NCBI RefSeq assembly: GCF_005938225.1
Contig: NZ_VCPC01000001.1
Coordinates: 558,001-622,000 of the forward strand
DNA length: 64,000 nucleotides
Source: Arenibacterium halophilum
GTDB lineage: Bacteria > Pseudomonadota > Alphaproteobacteria > Rhodobacterales > Rhodobacteraceae
Direction of reading: 5' to 3'
Numbering within the stretch: the stretch's first letter is position 1; every line of letters starts with the position of its first letter. The notes beneath the pieces are model-generated. The model did no database searches. It was not told the origin of the DNA and worked only from the letters and a program-made list of their open reading frames with translations. A program made the translations under genes and the position numbers. Shown one piece after another: positions 8,699-18,935 of the stretch.

Positions 8699-10102
8699 TC
8701 AGTCCGACAACACCTTCCCCGGGTTCATGATGTTGTCCGGGTCCAGCGCCGCCTTGATCGCGGCCATGTAGCGCGTCGCCGGGCCCAGCTCGCGGGTCAG
8801 ATAAGGCCGCTTGCCCTGCCCGATTCCATGCTCGCCTGTGCAGGTGCCCTCCATCGAAATCGCCAGATCGTTCAGCCAGCCGACGAAATCGTCCGCCTTG
8901 GCAACCTCCTCGGCGTTCTCCATGTCGATCAACAGCAGCGCATGAAAATTTCCGTCGCCCACATGGCCGACGACCGGCGCGATCAGCCCCATCTCTTCGG
9001 CCTTGGCCTGCGCCTGCCCGACGCAATCCGCCAGCCGCGAGATCGGCACGCAGACATCCGTGGAAATACCCCGTGCCCCCGGGCGCAGCGCAAGGCAGGC
9101 CCAGTACATGTCATGCCGCGCCTGCCACAGGCGGTTGCGTTCCTCGGTGCTCGAGGTCGCGGCGATGTCGGTCCCGCCGAATTCCTCGGCGATGTCGGCG
9201 AAGGTGTCCGACTGCTCGGTCACCCCGGCCTCCGACCCGTGGAATTCCAGCAGCAGCAGCGGCGTTTCCGGCAAGGTCAGCTTGGAATAGGTGTTCGCCG
9301 CGCGCACCGACATGGCATCCAGCAGCTCGATCCGCGCTACGGGAATCCCGAACTGAATCGTTGCCATCACCGCGCGACAGGCGGCTTCGACAGTCGGGAA
9401 GGAACAGCGGGCCGAGCGGATCGCCTCGGGGATCCCCTGAAGCCGCAGCGTCAGCTCGGTGATGATTCCCAGCGTGCCTTCCGACCCGACCAGAAGCCGC
9501 GTCATGTCATACCCGGCCGAGGATTTGCGCGCCCGCTGCGCGGTGCGGATCACCGTGCCGTCGGCCATCACGGCCTCCAGCGCGATCACATTGTCCTTCA
9601 TCGTGCCATAGCGCACCGCGTTGGTGCCGCTGGCCCGCGTCGCCGCCATGCCGCCAAGCGAGGCATTGGCACCCGGGTCGATGGGAAAGAACAGCCCCTG
9701 ATCGCGCAGATGCGTGTTCAACTGCTCGCGCGTCACGCCGGGCTGGATCACACAGTCCAAATCTTCGGAGTGCACGTCGATGATGGTGTTCATCTCGGTC
9801 AGGTCGATACAGACACCGCCCGCAGGCGCGTTCACATGCCCCTCAAGCGAGGTGCCCGTGCCATAGGCGATCACCGGCACGGCAAGGTCAGCGCAGACGC
9901 GCACGATCTGCGAGACCTCGTCGGTCGAGCGCGCCATGATGACCGCATCCGGCGCCTGGGTCTTGATCCAGGTGGTGGTGTGGCCATGCTGCTCGCGGAT
10001 CGCCTGCCCGGTCTGGCAGCGCGCACCGAAGGCCTCGGTCAGACGCTCCAGCGCCACGCGGATTCCGGTCTCATTACGTGGCAAATCAATCGCCTGCACC
10101 AT
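8699..10102 (-). CDS. dld: FAD-linked D-lactate dehydrogenase (GlcD/LDHD type)
   Basis: A 467-residue flavoprotein. The N-terminal PCMH-type FAD domain contains VIAYGTGTSLEGHVNAPAGG and GANASLGGMAATRASGTNAV. The C-terminal cap domain carries GHVGDGNFHALLL and CTGEHGIGQGKRPYL, where histidines bind the hydroxyacid. Length fits the LDHD / glycolate-oxidase GlcD family. It oxidises D-2-hydroxyacids, with D-lactate most likely and D-2-hydroxyglutarate or glycolate as alternatives. AAAGGAG marks the start. It follows a gamma-glutamyltransferase and a glyoxylate-reductase-like gene on the same strand. Confidence 0.85.
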   Translation of the reverse strand: MVQAIDLPRNETGIRVALERLTEAFGARCQTGQAIREQHGHTTTWIKTQAPDAVIMARSTDEVSQIVRVCADLAVPVIAYGTGTSLEGHVNAPAGGVCIDLTEMNTIIDVHSEDLDCVIQPGVTREQLNTHLRDQGLFFPIDPGANASLGGMAATRASGTNAVRYGTMKDNVIALEAVMADGTVIRTAQRARKSSAGYDMTRLLVGSEGTLGIITELTLRLQGIPEAIRSARCSFPTVEAACRAVMATIQFGIPVARIELLDAMSVRAANTYSKLTLPETPLLLLEFHGSEAGVTEQSDTFADIAEEFGGTDIAATSSTEERNRLWQARHDMYWACLALRPGARGISTDVCVPISRLADCVGQAQAKAEEMGLIAPVVGHVGDGNFHALLLIDMENAEEVAKADDFVGWLNDLAISMEGTCTGEHGIGQGKRPYLTRELGPATRYMAAIKAALDPDNIMNPGKVLSD

Positions 10103-10129
10103 GGCTTGCTCCTTTGTGATCGTCGCGCC

Positions 10130-11920
10130 CTATTCGCCCAGCGCGATGCCTTCGCGGCGGGGGTCGGCGCCGCCCTGCAAAGTCTCGCCAATGGCGATGC
10201 CATGCAAGCCCGAATTCAACCCCTGCACCGAGACCTCGAACCCCATCGCCTCCAGCGGCTCTTGCAGCTTGGCGGCGTCGGTGCCCTCTTCCAGATCGAA
10301 GGTGCCGAAGCGGTTCAGCCCGTGGCCCATCGACACCGCCTGCTGCACGTTCATGCCCCAGTCGGCCCACGCGATGACAGCCTGCGCCACATAGCCGATG
10401 ATCCGGCTGCCACCCGGGCTGCCGATCACCAGCACCGGCTTGCCGCCCTGCATCACGATGGTCGGCGCCATCGACGACCTTGGCCGCTTGCCCGGCTCGA
10501 CCCGGTTGGCAATCGGCACCCCATCCGCATGGGTGCGGAAGGAAAAATCGGTCAGTTCGTTGTTCAGCAGGAACCCTCGCACCATCAGCCGAGAGCCGAA
10601 CCCGTTTTCGATGGTCGTGGTCATCGACAGCGCATTGCCCGCCGAATCGACGATCGAGATATGCGAGGTCGAGGGAAACTCGATCGAGTCATCATCCGCC
10701 CAGGCGTGATCGAATCCGGGATTGCCGGGCGCCACATCGCCCAACGCGGCATCCGTGTCGAGCAGCTTGGCGCGCTCCTCCAGATACGCTGCATCGACCA
10801 GCCCCTTCACCGGCACCGGCACGAAATCACTGTCGGCCATGTAGCGACCCCGGTCCGCAAAGGCGAGCCGCGAGGCATCGCCGATCAACCGCCACGCCTC
10901 GGGGCTGTCGGGGCCAAGCGCGGCCATGTCATGCCCGGATACCAGCCCAAGGATCTGGCCCACCGTCAACGCGCCCGAGGACGGCGGGCCCATGCCGCAG
11001 ACCTCGTAGGCGCGGTAAGGCACGCAGACCGCCGGGCGCTCGCGCACCTCATAGAGTGCCATATCGATCTCGGCCAGCACCCCGGGATTGCCCTCGGCCT
11101 CTTGCACAACGCGGGCAATCGTCTTGCCGATGGCACCGGTATAGAATTCTGCCGCCCCGCCTTCGGCCAGCGCCGCAAGGGTGCGTGCGTAGGGGCGGTT
11201 TTTCTTCACATCCCCTGCCGCCAGTGGCGTACCGCCGGGCAAGAAATAATTCGCCGTATCCCGATAGCGCCCAAGGCGGTCGGCATCTGCCGCAATCTGC
11301 TCGGCCAGACGCGGCGACACGGTGAATCCGTCTTCGGCCAGCGCGATGGCGCGGTCGAACAGCGGCGCCCAGTCCAGCCTGCCCCAGCGGCGGTGCGCGG
11401 CCTCCATCAGCGCGGGCGTGCCCGGCGTGCCCACCGAGCGCCCGCCCACCACGGCATCGAAGAATTTTAGCGGCTCGCCCGCCTCGTCCTGAAACAGCGT
11501 GGGTCGCGCGGCCAGAGGCGCGGTTTCGCGCCCGTCCAGAGTGGTCAGTTCGCCTGTTTCCGCGTCGTACCAGACAAGGAAGGCCCCGCCGCCCAGCCCC
11601 GAAGATTGCGGCTCGACCAGCCCCAGAACCGCCTGCACGGCGACCATCGCATCCGCCGCGCTGCCGCCCTGGCGCAGCACATCGGCCCCCGCTTCGACCG
11701 CCAGCGGATTGGCGGCGGCGACCATCCAGTTCTGCGCCTCAACCGGCTGGCCCAGCCCCTTGGCCGACAGTGCCGCCGCCAGCGCGGGCGATACGCCCTC
11801 GACCTCGGCGCGAGAGGTGGCCACCTCGGGCTGTACGGCATCGGCGGCCTGCTGCGCCGCCAGCGGCAACGCGCCGCCAAGCAGGGCAATCACCCCGGCA
11901 GTAAGGAACATCTTGCGCAT
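10130..11920 (-). CDS. ggt: gamma-glutamyltransferase precursor
   Basis: A 596-residue periplasmic Ntn-hydrolase. The start is at MRKMFLTAGVIALLGG, which follows GGAGGGTTACC and begins a signal peptide ending near PLAAQQA. The heavy subunit comes first and the autocatalytic processing site is FPSTSHISIVD, where the threonine becomes the N-terminal nucleophile. GSPGGSRI near the C-terminus is the expected oxyanion region. It cleaves gamma-glutamyl bonds of glutathione and transfers the group to water or amino acids. It lies 27 bp before dld and 91 bp after the reductase gene, so a three-gene operon is possible. Confidence 0.92.
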   Translation of the reverse strand: MRKMFLTAGVIALLGGALPLAAQQAADAVQPEVATSRAEVEGVSPALAAALSAKGLGQPVEAQNWMVAAANPLAVEAGADVLRQGGSAADAMVAVQAVLGLVEPQSSGLGGGAFLVWYDAETGELTTLDGRETAPLAARPTLFQDEAGEPLKFFDAVVGGRSVGTPGTPALMEAAHRRWGRLDWAPLFDRAIALAEDGFTVSPRLAEQIAADADRLGRYRDTANYFLPGGTPLAAGDVKKNRPYARTLAALAEGGAAEFYTGAIGKTIARVVQEAEGNPGVLAEIDMALYEVRERPAVCVPYRAYEVCGMGPPSSGALTVGQILGLVSGHDMAALGPDSPEAWRLIGDASRLAFADRGRYMADSDFVPVPVKGLVDAAYLEERAKLLDTDAALGDVAPGNPGFDHAWADDDSIEFPSTSHISIVDSAGNALSMTTTIENGFGSRLMVRGFLLNNELTDFSFRTHADGVPIANRVEPGKRPRSSMAPTIVMQGGKPVLVIGSPGGSRIIGYVAQAVIAWADWGMNVQQAVSMGHGLNRFGTFDLEEGTDAAKLQEPLEAMGFEVSVQGLNSGLHGIAIGETLQGGADPRREGIALGE

Positions 11921-12011
11921 GGTAACCCTCCGGGCGCGTCGCAAAGATGGGGCCACCGGGGCACACGCGCCGCGCGCCACGGGGCCGGTCAGTTCCGCAG
12001 GGCGCGCGCCG

Positions 12012-12983
12012 TCACAGCATCGACGGCACCACCTGATCGGGCGGACGGTGCCCGTCGGCGAAGGTCTTGATGTTGATGATCACCTTCTCGCCCATCTCGA
12101 CCCGGCCTTCGCGCGTGGCCGAGCCCATATGCGGCAGCAGCACCACGTTTTCCAGCTCGCGCAGGCGCGGGTTGAAAGCCGCGCCATGTTCGAACACATC
12201 CAGCCCGGCGCCCGCAATCTCGCCCGCGCGCAGCATCCGTGTCAGCGCGTTTTCGTCGATCACCTCGCCGCGCGAGGTGTTCACGATCACGGCGGTGTCC
12301 TTCATCAGCTTCAGCCGCCGCGCGTTCATCAGATGGAACGTCGATGGCGTCGAGGGGCAGTTGATCGACAAAACGTCCATCCGCGCCACCATCTGGTCAA
12401 GGCTTTCCCAATAGGTCGCCTCCAGCGATTCCTCGATCTCGGGGCGCAGGCGCTTGCGGTTGTGGTAATGCACCTGCATCCCGAAGGCCGCCGCGCGCCG
12501 CGCCACCGCCTGACCGATCCGGCCCATGCCAAGAATGCCCAACCGGCGCCCGCCGACCCGACCGCCCAGAAACGAGGTCGGCGCCCAGCCCTGCCAGTCG
12601 CCGCGCTGCATCACGGCCAGCCCTTCGGGAATGCGCCGTGTCACCGCCAGAATCAGCGCCATCGTCATATCGGCGGTATCGTCGGTCAGCACGCCCGGCG
12701 TGTTCGACACCAGAACCCCGCGCTGCCGCGCCGTTGCCACGTCGATATGATCGACCCCTGCCCCGTAATTCGCGATCAGCTTCAGCCGGTCGCCGCCCTG
12801 CGCAATCAGCGCCGCGTCGATCTGGTCAGTCACCGTGGGCACCAGCACATCGGCGCTTTTCATGGCCTCGGTCAGCTCTTCCCGGGTCATCGGCGTATCG
12901 TCGTCGCGCAGGCGCACGTCGAACAATTCGCTCAGCCGGGTTTCTACCTGCTCGGGCAACCGTCGCGTTACGACAACACTCAT
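12012..12983 (-). CDS. 2-hydroxyacid dehydrogenase (glyoxylate/hydroxypyruvate reductase-like)
   Basis: A 323-residue NAD(P)-dependent D-isomer-specific dehydrogenase. The nucleotide-binding loop is LGILGMGRIGQAVARR, catalytic Arg/Glu lie in NTSRGEVID and further downstream, and the catalytic His is replaced or offset in LLPHMGSATREGR. The start is set at MSVVVTRRLP rather than the longer open frame because the family starts there and GAGAACG precedes it. It probably reduces glyoxylate or hydroxypyruvate to glycolate or glycerate. It is first in the same-strand run with ggt and dld. Confidence 0.85.
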   Translation of the reverse strand: MSVVVTRRLPEQVETRLSELFDVRLRDDDTPMTREELTEAMKSADVLVPTVTDQIDAALIAQGGDRLKLIANYGAGVDHIDVATARQRGVLVSNTPGVLTDDTADMTMALILAVTRRIPEGLAVMQRGDWQGWAPTSFLGGRVGGRRLGILGMGRIGQAVARRAAAFGMQVHYHNRKRLRPEIEESLEATYWESLDQMVARMDVLSINCPSTPSTFHLMNARRLKLMKDTAVIVNTSRGEVIDENALTRMLRAGEIAGAGLDVFEHGAAFNPRLRELENVVLLPHMGSATREGRVEMGEKVIINIKTFADGHRPPDQVVPSML

Positions 12984-13128
12984 CCGTTCTCTTGGCACGC
13001 CTGCTCTCCCATGGCTTTTCAATTCTGCGCCTCTTGTGGCATCAAAGCGCAGGATCAGGCGGGGCACAAGAACCCCGCGCGGGAAAAAGCCGTGATCCCC
13101 AAAAACATAAGCAGTCGGGCAGGCAAGC

Positions 13129-13644
13129 GTGTCGAACATCGTCAAGGGAACGGGCCGCATGGCGGCCTTGATCGTGGGGCTGAGTCTGGCAGCCGGAGCC
13201 TTCGCCGCAGAGGAAAAACGCGGCCCCGTCACCAACCTGCCCCTGCCGCGCTATGTCTCGCTCAAGGCGACCGAGGGCAACGTGCGGCGCGGCCCCTCGC
13301 TGACCCATCGCATCGACTGGGTGTTCAAGCGCCGCGACATGCCGTTGGAGATCACCGCCGAATACGGCCACTGGCGCCGGGTGCAGGACCGCGACGGCGC
13401 GGGCGGTTGGGTGCATTACGCGCTTTTGTCAGGCGTGCGCACCGTGCTGATCGAACAGGACATGACCCCGGTGCACCTGCGCCCCGATCCGAACGCGCCG
13501 GTGACCGCGGCGTTTGAGCTGGGCGTGGTGGCGCGGCTGGGTGAGTGCACCGTCGCATGGTGCCGAATTTCGGCGGGCGGCTATCGCGGTTGGGCGGAAA
13601 AGCGGGTGCTCTGGGGTGTCGCGCCGGACGAGCTGCGCGAATAG
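13129..13644 (+). CDS. secreted SH3-domain protein
   Basis: A 171-residue protein with a signal peptide (MAALIVGLSLAAGAFA) and two bacterial SH3-like segments. The first is around SLKATEGNVRRGPSLTHRID and the second around VHLRPDPNAPVTAAFELGVV. Such proteins usually bind cell-wall material or partners in the periplasm. The frame opens with GTG at 13129, and an ATG at 13159 gives a cleaner signal peptide and has AAGGGAA upstream. It is divergent from the glyoxylate-reductase gene and precedes the mechanosensitive channel gene. Confidence 0.78.
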   Translation: MSNIVKGTGRMAALIVGLSLAAGAFAAEEKRGPVTNLPLPRYVSLKATEGNVRRGPSLTHRIDWVFKRRDMPLEITAEYGHWRRVQDRDGAGGWVHYALLSGVRTVLIEQDMTPVHLRPDPNAPVTAAFELGVVARLGECTVAWCRISAGGYRGWAEKRVLWGVAPDELRE

Positions 13645-13713
13645 TCCGGGCTTGATCGTGACGGCGCACGGGCCATAATCTGGCCTCAGCCCTTTGTCAC
13701 GACAGGTTTTTTG

Positions 13714-15024
13714 ATGCGTCTTTTGTCACTGCTGCTGGTCTGCCTTGCGCTGGCCTCTACCCTGCCCCTCGCCGCCCAGACCGCCGACCAGCCCGATGGC
13801 ACCATCACGGTGGAAGACAGCGCAACGCAGGACGCCGCCATCGCCGTGCGTATCCGCGATATTCTGGGCGAGCTGGACGGCTATCGCAATGTCACGGTCA
13901 CCGTGTCCTCGGGCATCGTCACGCTGCGCGGCACCACCATCGACAGCGCGGCGGCCACCCGCCTGAACGAAATCGCGCGCCGCGTGCAGGGCGTTGTCGC
14001 CATCCGCAACGAGGTGGTCGAAAGCACCGATGTGGTTGAACGGCTGAACCCCGCGATGCAGCGGTTCCGGGCACGGTTCTTCCAGTTCATCGCCTTCCTG
14101 CCGCTGATTTCGGTCGGGATGGTGGCCTTTGCAGTGGTCACCTATGTTGGCTTCTGGATCGCGCGGCGGCGTCAGCCGTGGGACAGGATTGCGCCCAACG
14201 CCTTCATCGCCGACATCTACCGCCAGATACTGCGCATCGCCTTCGTGGTCGCCGGTCTGGTCATCGCGCTGGATATCCTTGGGGCCACCGCACTGCTGTC
14301 GACCATCCTTGGCGCGGCCGGGATCGTCGGCCTGGCCATCGGTTTTGCCGTTCGCGACACCGTGGAAAACTTCATCGCCTCGGTGCTGTTGTCGATGCGC
14401 CAGCCGTTTCGCCCCAATGACACGGTGGAAATCGACGGAGAAGAGGGCAAGGTCATCCGCCTGACGTCGCGCGCGACGATCCTGCTGAGTTTCGATGGCA
14501 ACCATATCCGCATCCCGAATGCGACCGTGTTCAAAAGCAAGATCACCAATTTCACCCGCAACAACGAACGCCGCATTCTGGTCGATATGGGGGTGGCCTA
14601 TGACACTGATCTGACCCGCGCGCAGGCGATCATGCTGGAGACCGTACGCGCCCTGCCCTTCACGCTGGAGGCACCCGCACCTTCGGTCTGGATCGAATCG
14701 CTGGGCGACAGCAGCGTGACGCTCCGGGTGGCGGGCTGGATCGACCAGCACGATACATCCTATCTTCTGGCCCGGTCCGAGGCGTCGCGCCTGTGTCTGG
14801 CCGCGCTGGATGCCGCGGGCGTCACGATGCCCGAGCCGACGTTCCGAATCCTCGGCCCCGATACGCCCGCCCCCGCCCCGGCGCGCGCGCCTACCAAAGC
14901 GCCCGACATGGAAGCGCAGCAAACCGACGCCCACGCCGAGGCGCAGTTGGAAAAGATCGTCAACGACGAACGCCGCGCCCTTGGTGATCAGGACCTGTTG
15001 AACCGCGACGCCCCCGTTGAGTGA
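13714..15024 (+). CDS. mechanosensitive channel (MscS family) with N-terminal BON domain
   Basis: A 436-residue inner-membrane channel. It has a signal peptide at 1-20, a periplasmic BON domain at about 35-108, three transmembrane segments (about 122-145, 170-190 and 195-222) and the MscS beta/alpha domain to about 375. A low-complexity Pro/Ala tail follows. The pore helix region GAAGIVGLAIGFAVRDTVEN is the MscS signature. It opens under membrane tension to release osmolytes. The BON domain suggests contact with the outer membrane or lipid. It is the last chromosomal gene before tRNA-Gln. Confidence 0.9.
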   Translation: MRLLSLLLVCLALASTLPLAAQTADQPDGTITVEDSATQDAAIAVRIRDILGELDGYRNVTVTVSSGIVTLRGTTIDSAAATRLNEIARRVQGVVAIRNEVVESTDVVERLNPAMQRFRARFFQFIAFLPLISVGMVAFAVVTYVGFWIARRRQPWDRIAPNAFIADIYRQILRIAFVVAGLVIALDILGATALLSTILGAAGIVGLAIGFAVRDTVENFIASVLLSMRQPFRPNDTVEIDGEEGKVIRLTSRATILLSFDGNHIRIPNATVFKSKITNFTRNNERRILVDMGVAYDTDLTRAQAIMLETVRALPFTLEAPAPSVWIESLGDSSVTLRVAGWIDQHDTSYLLARSEASRLCLAALDAAGVTMPEPTFRILGPDTPAPAPARAPTKAPDMEAQQTDAHAEAQLEKIVNDERRALGDQDLLNRDAPVE

Positions 15025-15114
15025 CGCCCCGCAAGAGCCCGACGGAAAGGACAAGATTTTTTGCGGATTTGGTCTTGCACCCCCCGCGCTGTCGGCTTAA
15101 TTAGCCGCTCACGT

Positions 15115-15189
15115 TGGGGTGTAGCCAAGCGGTAAGGCAGCGGTTTTTGGTACCGTGTACCGTAGGTTCGAATCCTACCACCCCAGCCA
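15115..15189 (+). tRNA. tRNA-Gln (anticodon UUG)
   Basis: 75 nt. The acceptor stem TGGGGTG pairs with CACCCCA, followed by discriminator G and an encoded CCA. The anticodon stem GCGGT/ACCGT encloses loop TTTTGGT with TTG at positions 34-36. The T arm is TAGGTTCGAATCCTA. An integrase gene follows directly, so the 3' end is the likely attachment site of the island. Confidence 0.95.
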
Positions 15190-15365
15190 TGTTTTCCCAC
15201 CAGAACAAAAAAGCCCAAGAATATAGGGTCGCAAGGATGCGGTCCGGAAATGCTGTGTCACAGAAATCTGAGACTGTGCCACCAGCTGTATCACAGGATG
15301 CGCCACATCCTGCGGAACCGCGCTCCATCGACCGCCCTCCGGCAGGCCCCTGCAACGCGGCAAAG

Positions 15366-17507
15366 ATGCTATCGAAGACCCGCCGGCCCCGGCGTTCGCC
15401 AGGGCCCTATCTTCTTCTCAGAGGGTCGACCTACTACTTCAGAAAAAGATTACGTAGCGTCAACAATCAGAAAAAATGCACGGGAAAATTTCTGTGCCTC
15501 TCCCTTCGGACGAATTTTCGGACCGAGGCGATGTGCCGGGCGGCGCATCTCCTCTCAGTCCTACAACGCGAAGAGAGAAAAATAATGACAAACACCTCCG
15601 CAACCGCCGTCACCGCAGAGCAGATCAAGGTCATCCTGTCCGACATCCTGCGCGCTGAACTCAACCGCATCATCGACGCGCAGAACACAGGTGAGCCCAT
15701 CGACGACGATGAGCTCGATCTCCAGATCCAGAGCCTGACGGACCAAGGTGACGATATGCGTCACCACGCCCGTAAGAACGACTTTCGACTTGTGGACCAG
15801 ATCGCGCGGGATGCCGCTGCCCGCCTTGGCATCACTCTGCCCGAAGATCTCCCGTCGAGCCTGGGACGCCGGGTGACTGATTTGGCCCGTGACATTCTCG
15901 ATCTCGAAGTGAAGGCCCTCGACGGATACGACGCGGTCACGGAAGCAGCAGACTCCGTCGCGCGTTTCTCGTCACTGCCTGTCGACGACTTCGTCCGAAC
16001 GAAGCCTGTTTCCCTGAATGCAGCCTGGGCCAAGACGCTCGAGCTCTATCCGACCCGCGACATGAAAGGAAACATCGACGCGATCGCAAAAATTGCGATC
16101 GCTTTCTTTGGAGATATTCCAGTCGCGACGATCACGACGGATCGACAGACGGAGTTCTTCAAATGGATGTCTCGACTGCCGAAGAGCCACGGAAAAGGGC
16201 ACGGCAAGAACCGGTTCTGCCCAGACGCTCCCAAGGACCCAAGCAAAGCGCTGATCACCAAGGATGACGAGATTGAGGCAGCCGATGAGGCGGACTACGT
16301 CGCGACTGAAGCGCTTCGGGACAGGGACGATTTGTCCGATTTGGAGAAACGGGCCCTCTTGTCGGAACAGCTCGTGCCTCGGCTGACAAACAGCACGCTG
16401 AAGCGCAACCGAGACGGCCTGAGCCGCTTGATGAAAGGAGCCCGAGCACTCGGGTGCACGGACCTGCCAGAGGTGATTTCTTATCGCGATGTCGAACGCA
16501 TCGTGAAGGCGCTGGGCGAGGAGAAACAAGATCCGCTCTACCTGCGGGTTGTCCAGTCGAAGATCCGCATGCCTTGGACCGAAGAGCGACTGAGCCAGTT
16601 GCTGACCTCTCCGATCTACGCCGGCTGCTTTTCCGCAAATCGCCGCTGGAGACCCGGTAACGTGATCATCCGCGACGCATTCTATTGGGTGCCTCTCATC
16701 GTCATGATGATCGGCAGCCGGATCAAGGAGATACTCTTGTTGAAGCGGCGCAACATCATCTGGCGCAACGGCGAATACTGCTTCATCTTGGGTCAGGGCG
16801 CTGATCAGCCTGGAAAAACGGACGACGCATACCGCGTTGTCCCCATTCCCCAGATCCTTCTCGATCTCGGTTTTATTGAATGGTGGAAGGGTCTCGACGA
16901 TGCGCATGGCCCCCTTCTCTTCCCGGAAGCCGCCAATCGTTCGGCGGTGGGAAATGTGACTGAGCCGTTCAGCAAGGCCTATTACATCATCCTGAACCAC
17001 CTGGATCTTGGTGACGTCGACGAAGACTTCTATGCGCTTCGCAAGACATTCCATTCCCTCTTGCGAGCCGCAGATGTTGCCGACGGACAGCGCCAGGCGA
17101 TCGCCGGTCACCGGACGGGGTCGATCATGAATATTCACTACACAGCGCATCGGACGAAGGAGCTGAAGGAGGCCGTAGACAAAGCCGAATTCGCACTCGA
17201 GATCGGATTTTCTGAGGAACACGGCTTCCCTGTCATTCTGTCGTGCGGCCTGAGCAAAGGTGCACCGCTTTCCGTTGATGTCATTCTGGCCGCTGACGGA
17301 ACGGCCTCCGAAGTTGTAGTCAACGAGGACGGCAAGGAACCCCGCAAGTTTCTTACGATTGATGTCGCCACCGGGCAGAAGATCGAACCTATCGAGCTCT
17401 GCTCGTTGGCGTCCGCGTTCAAAGAACTCACGGACAAGAGGACGATGCGTTTCCCCAAGCATCCGCTGAAGCGCCAAGCGGTTGAGCACTTCCGCGCCCT
17501 CGGTTGA
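15366..17507 (+). CDS. tyrosine site-specific integrase with DUF6538-like N-terminus
   Basis: A 713-residue integrase right after tRNA-Gln. An N-terminal GPYLLLRGSTYYFRKRLR matches the short DUF6538-type cap of many alphaproteobacterial integrases. A long helical core-binding region follows. The catalytic domain shows MMIGSRIKEILLL (first Arg), FYALRKTFHSLL (second Arg, with Tyr in the usual His place), IAGHRTGSIM and the nucleophile in NIHYTAH. The frame is open back through the tRNA, so the start is uncertain; ATG codons at 15189, 15237 or 15366 are possible and the last best fits the domain edge. It likely integrates the island at the tRNA 3' end. Confidence 0.85.
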   Translation: MLSKTRRPRRSPGPYLLLRGSTYYFRKRLRSVNNQKKCTGKFLCLSLRTNFRTEAMCRAAHLLSVLQREERKIMTNTSATAVTAEQIKVILSDILRAELNRIIDAQNTGEPIDDDELDLQIQSLTDQGDDMRHHARKNDFRLVDQIARDAAARLGITLPEDLPSSLGRRVTDLARDILDLEVKALDGYDAVTEAADSVARFSSLPVDDFVRTKPVSLNAAWAKTLELYPTRDMKGNIDAIAKIAIAFFGDIPVATITTDRQTEFFKWMSRLPKSHGKGHGKNRFCPDAPKDPSKALITKDDEIEAADEADYVATEALRDRDDLSDLEKRALLSEQLVPRLTNSTLKRNRDGLSRLMKGARALGCTDLPEVISYRDVERIVKALGEEKQDPLYLRVVQSKIRMPWTEERLSQLLTSPIYAGCFSANRRWRPGNVIIRDAFYWVPLIVMMIGSRIKEILLLKRRNIIWRNGEYCFILGQGADQPGKTDDAYRVVPIPQILLDLGFIEWWKGLDDAHGPLLFPEAANRSAVGNVTEPFSKAYYIILNHLDLGDVDEDFYALRKTFHSLLRAADVADGQRQAIAGHRTGSIMNIHYTAHRTKELKEAVDKAEFALEIGFSEEHGFPVILSCGLSKGAPLSVDVILAADGTASEVVVNEDGKEPRKFLTIDVATGQKIEPIELCSLASAFKELTDKRTMRFPKHPLKRQAVEHFRALG

Positions 17508-17746
17508 AAAGAAAGACAGAAAAACACATATGACGGCAGGCTCTGTAGAGCCTGCCGCTCCTGTTTCAGCCACGGAGACATGCTTCACTTCATGACCTTA
17601 GGCATTACGCAGGCCAGTCTGAAGCGTAGCTGTAGGCAAGTTTCAATAGACCCTGCTGCGCAGCGGTCAGCTCTCGGCCTCCCTGACCTGCCACGGGATT
17701 TTTCCTCCACCGTCGATTAGAGTCCGGCCCAACTTGAGGACGGACA

Positions 17747-18013
17747 ATGAAACGAACGAGATTCACGGACGAGCAGATCATCGGCATCCTGGCCTAACAC
17801 GAGGCAGGCGCGAAGTGCGCGGACCTGTGCCGCAAGCACGGCATGTCGGAAGGGACCTTCTATAACTGGAAGGCGAAGTTCGGCGGCATGACGGTGCCGG
17901 AGGCAAAGCGGCTGAAAACGCTCGAAGACGAGAACGCCAAGCTGAAGAAGCTGCTGGCCGAGCAGATGCTCGATCTCGCCGCCATGAAGGAACTGGTTTC
18001 AAAAAAGTGGTAA
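17747..18013 (+). pseudogene. IS3-family transposase orfA, nonsense mutation
   Basis: It encodes MKRTRFTDEQIIGILA, then an in-frame TAA at 17795-17797 where the family has Glu (GAA), then HEAGAKCADLCRKHGMSEGT and a leucine-zipper-like helix ending in LVSKKW. The HTH and coiled-coil parts of a normal 88-residue OrfA are intact apart from this codon. A single G-to-T change explains the stop. Confidence 0.88.
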
Positions 18014-18935
18014 CGCCTGCCTTGAAGCGCGAGGCGGTCGCGCATCTGAAGGCCCAGTTCGGGCTCTCGGAACGGCGGGCGTGCCGGATTGCCGGGGCGG
18101 ATCGCAAGATGGTCCGCTACCAGACGCAGCGTTCGCCGGACACGGTGCTGCGCGGGCGGATGCGGGAGCTGGCCAACGAACGCCGCCGGTTCGGCTATCG
18201 GCGGCTCTTCGTGCTGCTGCGGCGCGAGGGTGAGCCTTCAGGCATCAACCGGATCTATCGGCTCTACCGCGAGGGAGGGTTGACGGTGCGCAAACGCAAA
18301 GCACGCCGCAAGGCTGTCGGGACGCGAGCCCCGATCCTGGTCGAGGCGCGGCCCAATGCGCGATGGTCGCTGGATTTCGTTCACGACCAGTTCGCCAACG
18401 GTCAGCGTTTCCGGGTGCTCAACGTGGTCGACGATGTCACCCGGGAGTGCCTCGCGGCGATCCCGGACACCTCGATCTCGGGGCGCCGTGTGGCTCGTGA
18501 ACTGACTGCCCTGATCGAGCGCCGCGGAAAGCCGGGGATGATCGTCTCTGACAACGGCACCGAACTGACCAGTAACGCGATCTTAACCTTCGCTACCGCG
18601 CACCGGATCGAGTGGCACTACATCGCGCCGGGCAAGCCGATGCAGAACGGCTTCGTGGAGAGCTTCAACGGGCGGATGCGGGACGAGCTGCTCAACGAGA
18701 CCATGTCCGCAACCTGGCCCACGCGCGGATCGTGATCGCCGCCTGGGCTGCCGACTACAATACCAAACGCCCGCACTCTGCCTTGGACTACGAGACACCG
18801 GCTGACTACGCGCGCGCCCTGACCAGCGCAATCGCCCGCCCCGCTGCGCGAGATGATAGCTCCGCGCGTCGGGCGATTGCTCAACCTGCGCCGAACGGCG
18901 TAAACACCAACCGGGCTCCGGTCACGGCTGGATGA
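18007..18935 (+). pseudogene. IS3-family transposase orfB, frameshifted
   Basis: A DDE integrase-core transposase. It has WSLDFVHDQ (first Asp), [12 protein letters not shown] (second Asp) and [14 protein letters not shown] (Glu). After LLNET the frame changes near 18700-18715 and the C-terminus continues in another frame as [20 protein letters not shown]. The sequence at the junction is altered rather than cleanly slipped, suggesting a small deletion. It overlaps orfA by 7 bp. Confidence 0.85.

Noticed and set aside
8828-11470. 880-codon plus-strand open frame
   Set aside because: It is antisense to dld and ggt, both of which show family motifs; the plus frame is His/Arg-rich with no recognisable domain.
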